From contig JALGAS010000002.1 of the NCBI GenBank assembly GCA_023078685.1, forward strand, positions 1,798,001 through 1,862,000: a stretch of DNA of 64,000 nt, written 5' to 3'. Positions within the stretch are counted from its first letter, which is position 1; each line of letters opens with the position of its first letter. The notes beneath the pieces are model-generated. The model saw only the letters and a program-made list of their open reading frames with translations. It did no database searches and was not told the DNA's origin. The position numbers were made by a program, and so were the translations under genes. The DNA comes from Neopestalotiopsis rosae. Taxonomy: Eukaryota; Ascomycota; Sordariomycetes; Amphisphaeriales; Sporocadaceae. Shown one piece after another: positions 1 to 9,986 of this stretch.

Positions 1-795
1 TGTCTTTCCAACATAGTACGGTATCCATTTCTTTGGCGGATGAGTAAAGACGACCTCGAGGCATGCGTCAATATCATCTTCCGAGGGTCGCTCAATAGTC
101 TTAGAGAAGTTTGGCACTATCACCCGAGAAGACGAGCATCGGAACAGTCGCGTCACTCCGTCCGCATTACAAGTTTCATATCGAACAGCCGCGTAGTCAT
201 GACTTTCTGGCAGCCTCACCGCTTTCAAAAACCCCAGCCAGTCGGTATCCAAGGCGCCAACTTCGATTTTCCCAACGAACATGTCGTCAGTGATGAAATC
301 TGAGAGGTTCAAAGTTAAATCATCATCCATCTGATCTGAGTTTAAAGTGAAAATATTCGTGCAGTATTTTTGCGATCTCTCTGTCGACGTTGTAGTTTCC
401 ATGGAACCGCAAATTTGTTTGGCATGACGGTTGACGTGGACTTGCTGATCATCGGAATTGCCATCATTGAACGGTTGACTGTTTGCTTTTCTGGCTGTAG
501 AATCATCCACTTTGGTAATTTGTGGAGAAGTTCGTGTATCCGTGTGTTCAATCCTTCGTCCTTTTGCATGAGGAATGAGTGACGCATTGCGGGACACTGC
601 TTCTGCATCGCTACTAAGCACCTTGAGGTCTTGGACGGCGTGTAGTATCTCAATGATGATTCGTTGCTCTAGCTGTTGCGCCCATTTGGAAATGGAAGTC
701 TTGCGCCGGCTTTTCGAACTCCCCGAATACTGCGAAACAGCATAATGCAGGTCGTCCACACTCTTCTTCAGCCTTTCAAGAGCGGTCCTTGCCAT
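1..795 (-). CDS. Unrecognised protein, 3' part outside the window (left edge)
   Basis: On the minus strand the frame is open without a stop from 876 to base 1, about 290 codons, far longer than expected by chance. The first in-frame ATG is at 795 (start Met-Ala-Arg-Thr). An in-frame stop lies at 877-879, and a possible splice acceptor (AAGAG before 873) could add an upstream exon. The N-terminal 80 residues look helical and charged (for example LERLKKSVDDL, QQLEQRIIIEIL). The middle is a polar, low-complexity Ser/Thr/Asp/Gln stretch. The last visible part is a mixed, folded-looking segment. I recognise no domain. The layout of N-terminal helices followed by a disordered linker resembles regulatory or NLR-like fungal proteins, but this is only an impression. 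The gene continues past the left edge. Confidence 0.6.
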   Translation of the reverse strand, partial: MARTALERLKKSVDDLHYAVSQYSGSSKSRRKTSISKWAQQLEQRIIIEILHAVQDLKVLSSDAEAVSRNASLIPHAKGRRIEHTDTRTSPQITKVDDSTARKANSQPFNDGNSDDQQVHVNRHAKQICGSMETTTSTERSQKYCTNIFTLNSDQMDDDLTLNLSDFITDDMFVGKIEVGALDTDWLGFLKAVRLPESHDYAAVRYETCNADGVTRLFRCSSSRVIVPNFSKTIERPSEDDIDACLEVVFTHPPKKWIPYYVGKT

Positions 796-879
796 GGTGG
801 CGTTGAAGATACCAGATGTCACGTCTGTGAGGACGGGATAGATAACGCGTGTGTTGGAGTTCAAAGCACGGACCTCTTA

Positions 880-1900
880 AGAACAGGTGACATGCTCTTA
901 CGCGGCACAAGCTTGAGGTCCGTGCTCGGCTCCAGTGCACACACTCACAAACGAGAGCACTGTTCCACTTGATGCATCTCGGACGACTCAAGGTATTGCG
1001 GCTCAGACTACTCCCTCGATCAGTACTGGCCGGTGAATCTGGATTTGAAAGCTAACGGTCTTGTCTACATAGAACAGACTGCGACGAAAACAAGCTTGGC
1101 GCCTAGCTTAATAGTTGCGAAACCACATTGTGGTCCACAAGCACACCATGAATGGTACACGAATTGCGAGTTTCCGAAACAGATCCAGCCTTTTGATGAA
1201 TGCATATTTTGTCTGTGAGAGCTCTTATTGCTGAGAAATGTACTGAAAGAGTCAAAGAGCACTTAAGTAACAGCATTGACTAATCGAGCTTTGTGATTTC
1301 GAATCAAAGGACTAATGGAATATATGAGCATAGGAGACAAGAAGTCAATCCATGGTAAGTTATTGCTAAAGGCTTCTCCCGCTTCCGCTTCTTCACGATT
1401 TTGTTACAAGAAGGAGACAAAGTTACGCAGAAATGACTGGGGATGTGGCGGTGATTGCCGAAGCTTCCTCTCTTAGTTGGAGACTGCTTCGTTGGCCGCC
1501 AATCTCCTTACAGAGAAGCCGTTCACCGGCATCTGGATATTGTTGAAGTACAACTAGAGTGCGAGTTCTAGACGATCGATGGGGTGATGAGGAACCGAGA
1601 GTGCTGGGTCACAAAATGGCATGGACGACGGTGAATCTATTGCTTGTCTGAAATCTTGTAGCACTATGTATTGAGATAAGGTGGCTAGGGGCACCCAGAC
1701 CGTGGCTGTACATAATGGGAGTCTTCCCGCGTCCTTTCAGGGTAGTATTGCTGGACAATCAGACGCATATTGAACATACCTTCTGACACTGGGTGCTTTT
1801 ACTGTAAGCGTGGGAATATAATCCTTCATAATGAATACTCCAAAGTACTCGGTAGCAAGGGAATTCAAAAATTCAGAAATTCAACGAATTCGAGGGCAAT
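880..1900. other. No supportable gene
   Basis: Only short overlapping ORFs without recognisable motifs are present. The plus-strand ORFs over 676-991 are shadows of the minus-strand ORF at the left edge. Base composition is ordinary, so this is not the RIP-type DNA seen from 5.3 kb. Confidence 0.5.
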
Positions 1901-1910
1901 CAACCGTTAC

Positions 1911-2455
1911 CTAGCTTCTATGGCACCAATGCGTTGTGTAGACTGAACTGTCTGACACTACAGGCAACTTGTTCTCCTTGTCTACGGCTAGGCACAGAGG
2001 AAAGGGTGCTTGCCAAGATTCTCCATGTTGTTGATTGAAGCACGAGCCATGATGAGCCTCAAAACGGGTGATGTATGGGCTGAATCTATAACTCATCTGA
2101 GGTCTTGAAGTTGCCGTGGTCATAATCCGGGGCCATCCCATTACCCTGCGCCTCAGCATCGAGGTATCCTGGAGCATACCTCGGCGCGCAAAATGGGGTC
2201 CGTCAAATTCGAGAACAAATCCGATATGTCTGCGCTGAACCAGTCCTAAACGTAAGTATCGATATTGTCATTGGTGAGACGCTCATAGCGATGGTCTGTT
2301 TTCAGTAGGCGCCATTGACGCGGAACGCCCTTTGTGCGATCTGTCGGGTCTTCGGAGTCATCTTTCCAACTTTGCCATATGTTTTTCGGAAAATCCGACA
2401 TCTCTGCATGTTTGAGATTTGGCTGGTGTGATGTAATAACTGCCGGAAAATACAC
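1911..2455 (-). pseudogene. Remnant of a GT32 (OCH1-like) sugar transferase
   Basis: The minus-strand reading at 2246-2455 contains FPKNIWQSWKDD followed by RQWRLLKTDHRYERL and NIDTYV. This matches the start of the DXD-type glycosyltransferase family (Gly_transf_sug, GT32), where an IPKxIWQTWK motif precedes a WxxxNPxYxxxL element. After a stop, the next frames still resemble the family in fragments (ISDLFSNLTDPILRA, then a possible RYL-like stretch). They are broken by several stops and at least one frameshift, and no clean DXD motif survives. Intact members transfer sugars in the Golgi; this copy cannot. The assignment rests on the N-terminal motif and is moderately secure. Confidence 0.5.
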
Positions 2456-2681
2456 ATGAGTGTCGTTCAGAAGTCAGCCTGTTGGGAGCACATACGTGTC
2501 AAGACAGACGAAGACGGAGAATAAGTCAAGCGGGCTACCAACAGAGCCTTGACACCAATACTTGCAACGAAAAAGAGCACAGTTGCCTTGTGCCTTACTA
2601 GAGGCCACATTATTCTTTATGGGCCTACCAACAAGGGGTGAGGAGCAGGCAGGAAGTCTGTAGATTCTATAATAAACGCCA

Positions 2682-3361
2682 TTGATTTCTGCTTCAAACA
2701 ACGGACATACCGAGGTGGTCAAGATGCTACTTGGAAGTGGTGCTGACTCTACTACTAAGACTATTCGTAGGCTTACACCTCTTCTTTCCGCGCCAAGAGG
2801 GGCCCATGTTGACATCATACACGCCTTGCTTGGCCAGGGCGTTTCAGTCAATGCTATCAATAGATTCGGTCAAACCCCGCTATCCCTAGCTGCCAAGCAA
2901 GGGCACACATCTGTGGTAGAACTGCTTCTGAGCGTCCAAATTGATGTAATTGATAGACGTGATACTGTACCAAAGGTCTTACTGCGCTGTTATGGGCGGC
3001 GACGCCAGGAAGCGTGGCTGTTGTGGATATGCTACTCGAGAAGCGCACAGACTTCACAATTGTTGATTCACATGGTGCCACTTGTTTGAGTCTAGCTTCT
3101 AGGGAAGGGCACGCTGAGATCGTGAGTACACTTCTTGATCACGGCGCAGATTGGTCAGTGCTGGACAATTCTAGGCTAGAAGCTTTATGTGCGGCGGTCT
3201 TAGGAGGCCATGACAGCGTAGAGGCTTTATTATTGTCGGCCGGCGCCACACTTCCAAATGATGTCTTCATACGAGAAACTTCCAGTAAATCCGTCTCCTT
3301 CCTAGGTATTCGGTCACGGTCGCAGTTACAAATGCTTCGTTCGAAAAAGCATGTGACATGA
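2682..3361 (+). pseudogene. Ankyrin-repeat gene fragment, frameshifted
   Basis: Two overlapping plus-strand frames together encode about six ankyrin repeats. The first (2682-3010) has NNGHTEVVKMLLGSGAD, FGQTPLSLAAKQGHTSVVELL and a repeat between them. The second (from 3014) has GATCLSLASREGHAEIVSTLL and a further repeat ending in LLLSAGA. The frame changes around 2970-3010, so the copy is broken by an indel. No start codon, upstream domain or conserved C-terminus is evident. Ankyrin arrays are common C-terminal sensor regions of fungal NLR-type proteins. With PNP and NB-ARC remnants within 2 kb, this piece may come from such a gene, but its linkage to them is inference. Confidence 0.65.
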
Positions 3362-4006
3362 ATGGAGCTTCTTGAGCCAATGCTAGAACTGTCATCGAAG
3401 CGCGGGATCGTCGCTTGTTTTGCTTTCTTGTTGCGATGGCCATGTTCCGGCAGTTTGGTACAGTACACGAAACCACGAAAGACAGGGAAGTTCCACAACA
3501 TGATACAATTCCGAAAGAAAACCCTTGTTGTCCGAAGCACAGAAGGGTATCCTAGCACACAAGAGCGGTCGGGCACCGCTGTCGCGGGTTGCCGCGAATG
3601 GTTGAGAAGATTGTTTGCCTGCTCACGTAGCATCACCCCAAAGGCCAAATCTGAATGCAGTATACCATTGCCGTAAACATGAATGCCCGCGAAGATACTG
3701 TACCCCTAAGCTCGTATCAAAAGGGGGGCTTCTGTCGAACTGACCGATGCACACTACCAAGGCAATGATTGCACGGATGATCTTGTTGGGATTTGTCAGG
3801 AATACTATGGTTTGGGGGCTCGTCGTTTGGTGGAATCACATACCTGGAAATGCAAGAATGAATACAACCTTCAAAACCTTAGAATTTGTAGATCTGTCAG
3901 AGCCCTCAACTCTTGACCTGACTGCCTGGCCATAGCACCGGAGTTCAACTTGAGTCGTCACTAGCCATCAACAACCGCCGAATGCACTCTCACCGACAAG
4001 CCCACG
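3362..4006. other. Region between ankyrin and PNP remnants; no clear gene
   Basis: A 104-codon plus-strand ORF (3362-3676) follows directly after the ankyrin fragment. It could be decayed downstream coding sequence, but I see no domain in it. The rest holds only short ORFs. Confidence 0.4.
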
Positions 4007-4612
4007 ATGGCGACGCACCCGCGCACGCACGATGCCTACACAGTCGGATGGATTTGCGCCTTACCGAAGGAGCAAACAGCCGCAATCGCAATGCTTGAAG
4101 AGCGACACCCGAACCTCTCGAAACCACTCAATGCCCGAAGTCCTACACGCTCGGCTCAATCCATAGCCACAATATCGTAATTGCCTGTTTGCCGAAGGGC
4201 AAGATTAGCACCACCTCGGCTGCAACCGTCGCAACCCATACGGTTGGCGCCTGTCCAGCCGTCCGGTTTGGGCTAATAGTCGGCATCGGCGGCGGTGTCC
4301 CGCCTAAAGTAAGGCTCGGAGATGTGGTTGTCAATGTGCCCGCCGGTCAATTTCCCGGTATCGTGCAATAGGATATAGGCAAGGCCGAACAAAACGGGAC
4401 ATTCAGACGAACGGGCGCCCAACAATCCGCCAAGCCTGCTTTTATCTGCATTAACGACGCTGGAGTCGGATCACGACTTAGAGGGGAGTAAGATCTCACA
4501 GTATCTGGAGGAGCTGCGAATTCGATATCCATAACTGGCCGAAAAGTTCCTGCGATCGGAATCCCTACAAGACGTCCTGTTTAAGGCAAGCTATAGTCGG
4601 TCGGCTTGTTAT
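4007..4612 (+). pseudogene. Broken nucleoside-phosphorylase (PNP_UDP) domain gene
   Basis: From the ATG at 4007 the reading gives DAYTVGWICALPKEQTAA, the typical start of the fungal PNP/UDP-phosphorylase domain found at the N-terminus of NLR-like proteins. Near 4138 the frame shifts. The domain continues in the frame from 4189 with AVRFGLIVGIGGGVPPKVRLG, the glycine-rich phosphate-binding part. A TAG at about 4368 sits where the intact relative at 62 kb has Trp, compatible with a RIP-type G-to-A change. A further stop precedes LAEKFLRSESLQDVLF, the usual mid-domain segment. The second half, with the nucleoside-binding Met-Glu and Asp motifs, is absent. Similarity stops near 4605-4612, where an inverted NB-ARC fragment begins. 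Confidence 0.8.
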
Positions 4613-4916
4613 GGACTGTCAAAAATTGCCGTAGGCTTTGGACAGCAGCACGCCTGGTAGTTAGTAGCTTGCTAACATTGAAGTCACCATTATTCCCAGC
4701 TTTGTCACAATCCACTTGTAGTCCTGCGCGAACCACGTCTCGGGATCTGCGCGGATCCAAAACACGGAATATGCTGGGTGGCCGTGTTTGTATTTGAGCA
4801 CTAGTTGTGTCTTTTCCAATCCGCTGAGTCCGTATAGCGCCGCCCTCTGTACGATCGATCTGCACAGATACGGCGATGCGCTGGATGAACTCATCGTTGC
4901 CCAGGAAATGTGTCAT
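4613..4916 (-). pseudogene. Inverted NB-ARC (NLR nucleotide-binding) fragment
   Basis: On the minus strand the segment starts with THFLGNDEFIQRI, resembling the element just before an NB-ARC P-loop. In a shifted frame (4661-4894) it continues with LYGLSGLEKTQLVLKY. This is a recognisable Walker A region (consensus GxxGxGKTQLALEY), but Glu replaces the last P-loop Gly. HPAYSVFWIRADPETWF follows, typical of fungal NB-ARC proteins. At least one frameshift separates the two parts and the ORF ends soon after, so it is a dead fragment. It lies head-on against the truncated PNP domain on the plus strand. In intact fungal receptors the two domains sit in one protein on one strand, so the junction looks like an inversion breakpoint. 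Confidence 0.7.
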
Positions 4917-5289
4917 TTTGAGTTAGCCTGGAGATTCTGAGCAGAGTATATGTGCGAGTCGCCGACACATTGGGCAACATCTCCGTCTAGGTTAAAGGAG
5001 ACCGTTACTAATGCCGACTCATTGTGGTCAAGTCGCTCGGCCCTGGGAGGACTGTCTGTCTGAAGCTGCATATCTGGCACAATATTTCATAACGCCATAC
5101 TGCATTAGAGTGACTATCGGCGCCTGGATCTCGGTGTAGAGATATCCGGCCGGGGAACGGTGATAAGCTCCACTTTTTAGGTCCGATCTTAGCACGCAGA
5201 GATGGCGCAGCGAAATAAACCGTTGGTGTTCAATTTGCTCCAAAGCAGGAGCCAACCGACTTAGATGGCAGATCTAGAATCGGCATTAT
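4917..5289. other. Gene-free stretch before the AT-rich block
   Basis: Normal base composition. One 75-codon minus-strand ORF (5028-5255) is open but has no motif I recognise. Confidence 0.4.
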
Positions 5290-8200
5290 GTACTGAGCAA
5301 GGAATCAGTATCGAGCCAAATATACGTATTTATATCCGTTTAAACGCTCCTTATATCCTGACTTATATTAGGCATATCCTCCGAATATGGATCGTGCATA
5401 TAAAGGTAATTCTGTTATTTTTTCCAAATTCGTAAATATAAAAAGGATGTAAACAACGACGGTGGGTGGCAGATCCAATATCACCTTAGCGGTTTGCTAA
5501 ATTAATTGGATGGCTATATTAGTTTATCGACTAGGCTGTGGGATGCAGGAATATATTATAGGGAATTTATATATATTTGCTGTTTGGTATGGAGGTATTA
5601 TATATATTAATCGGATTATACGGTATAGGCCTTAATTCCGGCTTTCCGGACGTAAACCTATGGAATTTACGGTGCTTGCCCCTGAGGGTCGGGCTAGAGT
5701 GGCAATAATAACGAAGCTAGTTTGGCCGAAGTGGGTTTTAAGACCGTAATCCGCTGCATTAGTGATTGCTTTCGATTGGGAGGCGATTCTCCCTCCTCCT
5801 CCTTTTTATTCTTCTTCCTAATAAAAATTCGATTAAGCTTTTAATTTTTAATTTTTAATCTTTAGTTTTTAATTTATTTAAATGAGATTATTAATCCCGT
5901 GATTTAACGATGGTAATTAAATAAAGCAATATAAATAAAAGGCGATGGAGGGATAAATATAAAGCGGCGCTAGCTGTATATATTAGCAAGTTATTAGGTT
6001 TATTTACTTATTTTAATCTATTAATAATTCTAAAGCAATAAATAAGGATTAAAGTGTCGGTAACGAACGTTCGCCTTATTACGTCGCTAAAAGAACTATA
6101 TAATTAAATTTAGCTTTTAAAAGCTAGAGGGATTTTCACCAAGCAATTCAGCGAGCACTCCGTAGGAACCTATCGGGTTATTTTCGAAGGTATAAGGAAA
6201 ATATTTAAAGCGGTGCCAAATAATATCGAAAGTATAAAACTAAGTTTAAATGTAATTATAATTTTAACGACGATATAAAGCATTATATTAATTATCGGAT
6301 TTTAAGAGCCGGCCGAGATTAGCTTAATAATAAAGGTTAAGGATTTGGAGGAAAAGGTTATTTCTTTTTAACGCATATTATAATATAAAAATACTGAAAT
6401 TCTTATAAAAGAGGAAAAGGATAACGAATTAGCTGCAAAACTTTAAATAATAAAGGATAATTATAAATTTTCGCGGCAGGAGGTTTAATTATAAATAAAG
6501 AAAATTTAAGATATAAGATATTTCTTATTATATTAATAATGCTTGGCATTTTCTTTAATTAAGGCGTAGGTTTATATATGGCGATATATGGTTAACGAAA
6601 AAACGGCGCTTATCGACGGGCACTAATATTAAATCGCGATAAAGGCGAATTTCCTATTTTAAGCGAGAATAATAAATATTCCTTAAAGGAAAGCGATATT
6701 AAATTATTATAAAAGTGGAACGGTATAGAAAATAATAATAAGTATTATAAATATGCACCTTTGCAAAAGGATAAATAATTATATTAGCGCTTAAAAAGGT
6801 ATATTACGGGGTAATAACCACGGCCCTAGCTAAAAATCCCAGCTACCCCCGCTAAATATTAATAAATATTAATAAAATTATAGCTTTAGTAATAATTTAT
6901 TAATATAAATTATAAGGATTATTATAATTTATAAAATTTAAAAATAAAAAGGATTATATTTATTAATATAATTTAAGTAAATATTAATAAAAAAATAAAT
7001 AAATATATTAAGGATAAATTTTTTACGGTTATATTAATAATTATTATTTTAATAATTAATTTAAATATTTATTTTATTTATAAATAAAATATTTAATATA
7101 TTTTAACGATTATATTTATAAATTATTTTAAAATTAATATTTTTAATTATTTATTATTTAATTTAATATTTTAGCTAGCATTTTTTATTAATATAAACCC
7201 TAATATTTTTTATATTTAAATTTATTTTAAAAACCCGTAATATAATCGTTATATTTTAATTATTTTTACTTAAATACGTTTTTTTAGAAATTAATTAAGC
7301 AATATTAATAAAATATTTACCGTTAGCAAAAATAGCGATAATAATAAAAAAGGAAAAAAAATAATAAAGGTTATTTAGGAATAAATACCCTAAAAATCCC
7401 TTATTTAAGCTATAAATATTAATTCCGATAAAAACGATAATTTCGAAATTTTTAAAAAATAATATAAAAGCATTTTTCGGAAAATTAAGCGATTTTAGCG
7501 CGAAAAAAATCGTAAGGCTAAATTTATTTAAAAGCTTTAGGATTTTAATACCGTTATAAAAAAATAATTAATATTATTATTACGCTAATTTAAAAATTAA
7601 TAAATTTAAATTTTGTAATAATTAAAGGAATATTTAATATATAGGTATAGAATTACTAAATGGGAACGAAAGCATGGGGTTCGAAAAGTAAGTAATAAAA
7701 GTCTAATTTTTATAAATAAAATAAGCAGATATATATTGCTATATATTATTTTAGCCTTAAATAGGCTTATTTAAGCTACGTTAAATGGATTACTTTTATA
7801 AAACCGTAAATCTTATTATATACTTTTTAAGCTAAATAAGCGTTTTTATAAAGCTTATAAAATGCAATTTAAAAAACCTTATTATTATAATTATTTAAAG
7901 GATTTAAATCCTAAATATTAATATTAAAAATATAATTTTTAGCAAATTATATTAAAAATCGTTTAAATATTTTAAAATAAATTATTAAAATAACCTTATT
8001 CCTTTTTTATTCGACGGTTTTAAAACTAAATATATTAAAAAAAAATTTATAATAAATTGCTAAAATAATATTATTTATTTAGGAGCTTAGGCTTTAAAGG
8101 CAAAATCGTTTAAAAAAATTATTAATAAATTATTAAAAATAGCTTTACCGCCTAAAAGCTTAGGCCCTAATTACCGGTTTTACCTATTTCGAAATTCGAT

Positions 8201-9338
8201 TTACCGCTTTTTATAATAATTAATTTATATACCTTCCTCCGAATAGCCATTAATAAAATAAAAGGAATTTAATTTTTTATAAATATAAAAAAAGGCTTTT
8301 CCTTTATTATTTAGCTAATTTTTTCTTTTTTTTATAATTTACCCTTTATTATTAAACCGCTATATTTAATTATCGTAAGCTTTTTTTATTTTTTCTTTAA
8401 ATTTTATTTTTTAAATTTAGCTATTTATAATTATATTTTATTATATTTAAAAATAAATTTCCCCGTAAAAAATCTCGTATTTAGTATAAAAATCCTAATT
8501 AGCGTCTCGCTAGCATTCGTTATCCCTTTTTTGCAATTATACCTTAAATAAATATTTTAAATTTTTAATTTTTATAATTAGCTTTTAAAATTTAAGCTAT
8601 TTTTTAATTTAACGTTTTTATCCTTTTTAATATTTCGCCTTTTTAAAATTAAATATAACTTTTTTTCCCTTTTGCTAATTATTTTAAATTTCTATTTTTT
8701 TACGGTTAAAATCCTGCTTTCGGTATAAATTTCTAATAACCGGGGTATAATTTATATTTTTAATTTTTTTTTTTTAATTAGCAGCTTAGATTTTAGGGCG
8801 GCCCGCTTATTTAACCGGATTAATAATAATAATATTAATAATAATTTTAGCATTATTTTCGCGCTTTTTTTATTTATTCCTAATTTTATTAATTTAAATT
8901 TTAAAAATCGCTTTTATAGCGCTAATTTAATATTAATTAATTTCGAGCTAATCGTAATATTTTTATAAAAAAAATCGATTTAATAAGTCTTATTTCCCGG
9001 GGTTTTTAATCTCGTATTTAAAATTTTAAATATTTTAATTCTCGTAAAATTCTATTTCGCGATATCGATATTATTTTTAGCATAAATCGTGCTATTAAAT
9101 CTCTTAATAAGCGCGCTTATAAAAACCGTAACGATAATCGTTCTTATAAAAAAGATAAATTAATTATTAAAGCTATTTTTAAGCCTTTTATTTTTAATTT
9201 TTAAAGCTAAATATAAAGCCGTCGCCGATATTTATTTTTTAATTCCGATTCTTTTTTATTTTTATTTTTTATATTAATAATTTTATTTCTTAATATTTCT
9301 AAAATTCCCGCTTTTAAGCCTATTCCTTTTAAGCTTTT
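5290..9338. repeat. AT-rich, RIP-degraded repeat block
   Basis: From about 5290 the DNA becomes strongly AT-rich, dominated by TA-containing words and almost without CpA/TpG. This is the usual signature of repeat-induced point mutation in ascomycetes. No ORF of 60 codons survives between about 5300 and 9640. Short stretches still read like coding sequence with many TAA/TAG stops, for example plus-strand FTKQFSEHSVGTYR near 6135 and an Arg/Asn/Lys-rich stretch near 9060-9170, so this is probably old transposon sequence. I could not assign a family. The block ends abruptly at the LTR of an undamaged gypsy element. Confidence 0.75.
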
Positions 9339-9850
9339 TGTAACGACTATACTACGGGTTTCTAGAATAAACCTGAGTATAAGAGGTGTTGGGGGTTTAT
9401 GCTAACAGGGAACGCTAGCCAAGATACTGAACTGAGCAATGAGTAACTGAAGATGGTGGTCCTGAAATGATTCACAAGTGTAGTCGTCAAAGCGTATTGA
9501 ATGCTTCACCTATGGGTAAGATAGATGCTTAGATTGATCACTGAGGTAATGACTGTCTATGTAACCGTAGGAAATCCCTCCCTAATATATCCATTCATTC
9601 CCTCACTGATGTTTGCTTGGATCATACCAACAAGTATGATCCCCTTTGTTCTTGGATCTTATGGATCACAATGATCCTTGTGATCCATGCCAATGGATCA
9701 TTGCCAAGGCCATGATCCTGTCAACACTTGTTGACAGCTGGCGGGGGTGGCTGGGTCTTTTGGCCAGGGCCGTGGTCACTGCCCCGCAGCATACCTTCTT
9801 AAGCGCCAACACAGTTGTTTGTCCTTCTGCAAGGGTGCATGTTCGTAACA
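9339..9850 (-). repeat. 3' LTR of the gypsy element
   Basis: A 512-bp copy, read on the plus strand as TGTAACGACT...GTTCGTAACA. It has TG...CA ends with a near-perfect 6-bp terminal inverted repeat. It matches 16538-17049 base for base at a constant offset of 7199. An ORF of about 60 codons inside it is repeated in the other LTR and is not considered a gene. Confidence 0.95.
9619..9737. repeat. Three adjacent hairpins inside the LTR
   Basis: Three perfect inverted repeats lie in a row. The first has 8-bp arms GGATCATA/TATGATCC at 9619-9626 and 9635-9642. The second has 11-bp arms ATGGATCACAA/TTGTGATCCAT at 9661-9671 and 9678-9688 with a 6-nt loop. The third has 8-bp arms CTGTCAAC/GTTGACAG at 9718-9725 and 9730-9737 with a 4-nt loop. 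The same array occurs in the other LTR at +7199. It could fold in the retroelement RNA or form a binding site; its role is unknown. Confidence 0.85.
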
Positions 9851-9870
9851 TCAGCTCCCTTCTCCATGTC
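9851..9870 (-). promoter_or_regulatory. Polypurine tract for plus-strand priming
   Basis: Read on the minus strand, the bases just before the 3' LTR are purine-rich (GGAGAAGGGAGCTGA). This is the expected position of the polypurine primer for plus-strand DNA synthesis. Confidence 0.6.
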
Positions 9871-9986
9871 TTTTGTCCTCGAAAGACTTAGGCCGCATAA
9901 GTAGGTCGCGTCCCCATCTGTGCCGTGTCCCTTAAGTTCCCTTCCATATCCTTCCCTTCTTGCTTTCCTTGTGATGGGTGCTCATC

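Noticed and set aside
9646..9891. ORFs inside both LTRs (also 16845-17054)
   Set aside because: Same sequence in both LTRs, frames overlap on both strands and contain the hairpins; LTRs are not expected to encode protein here.
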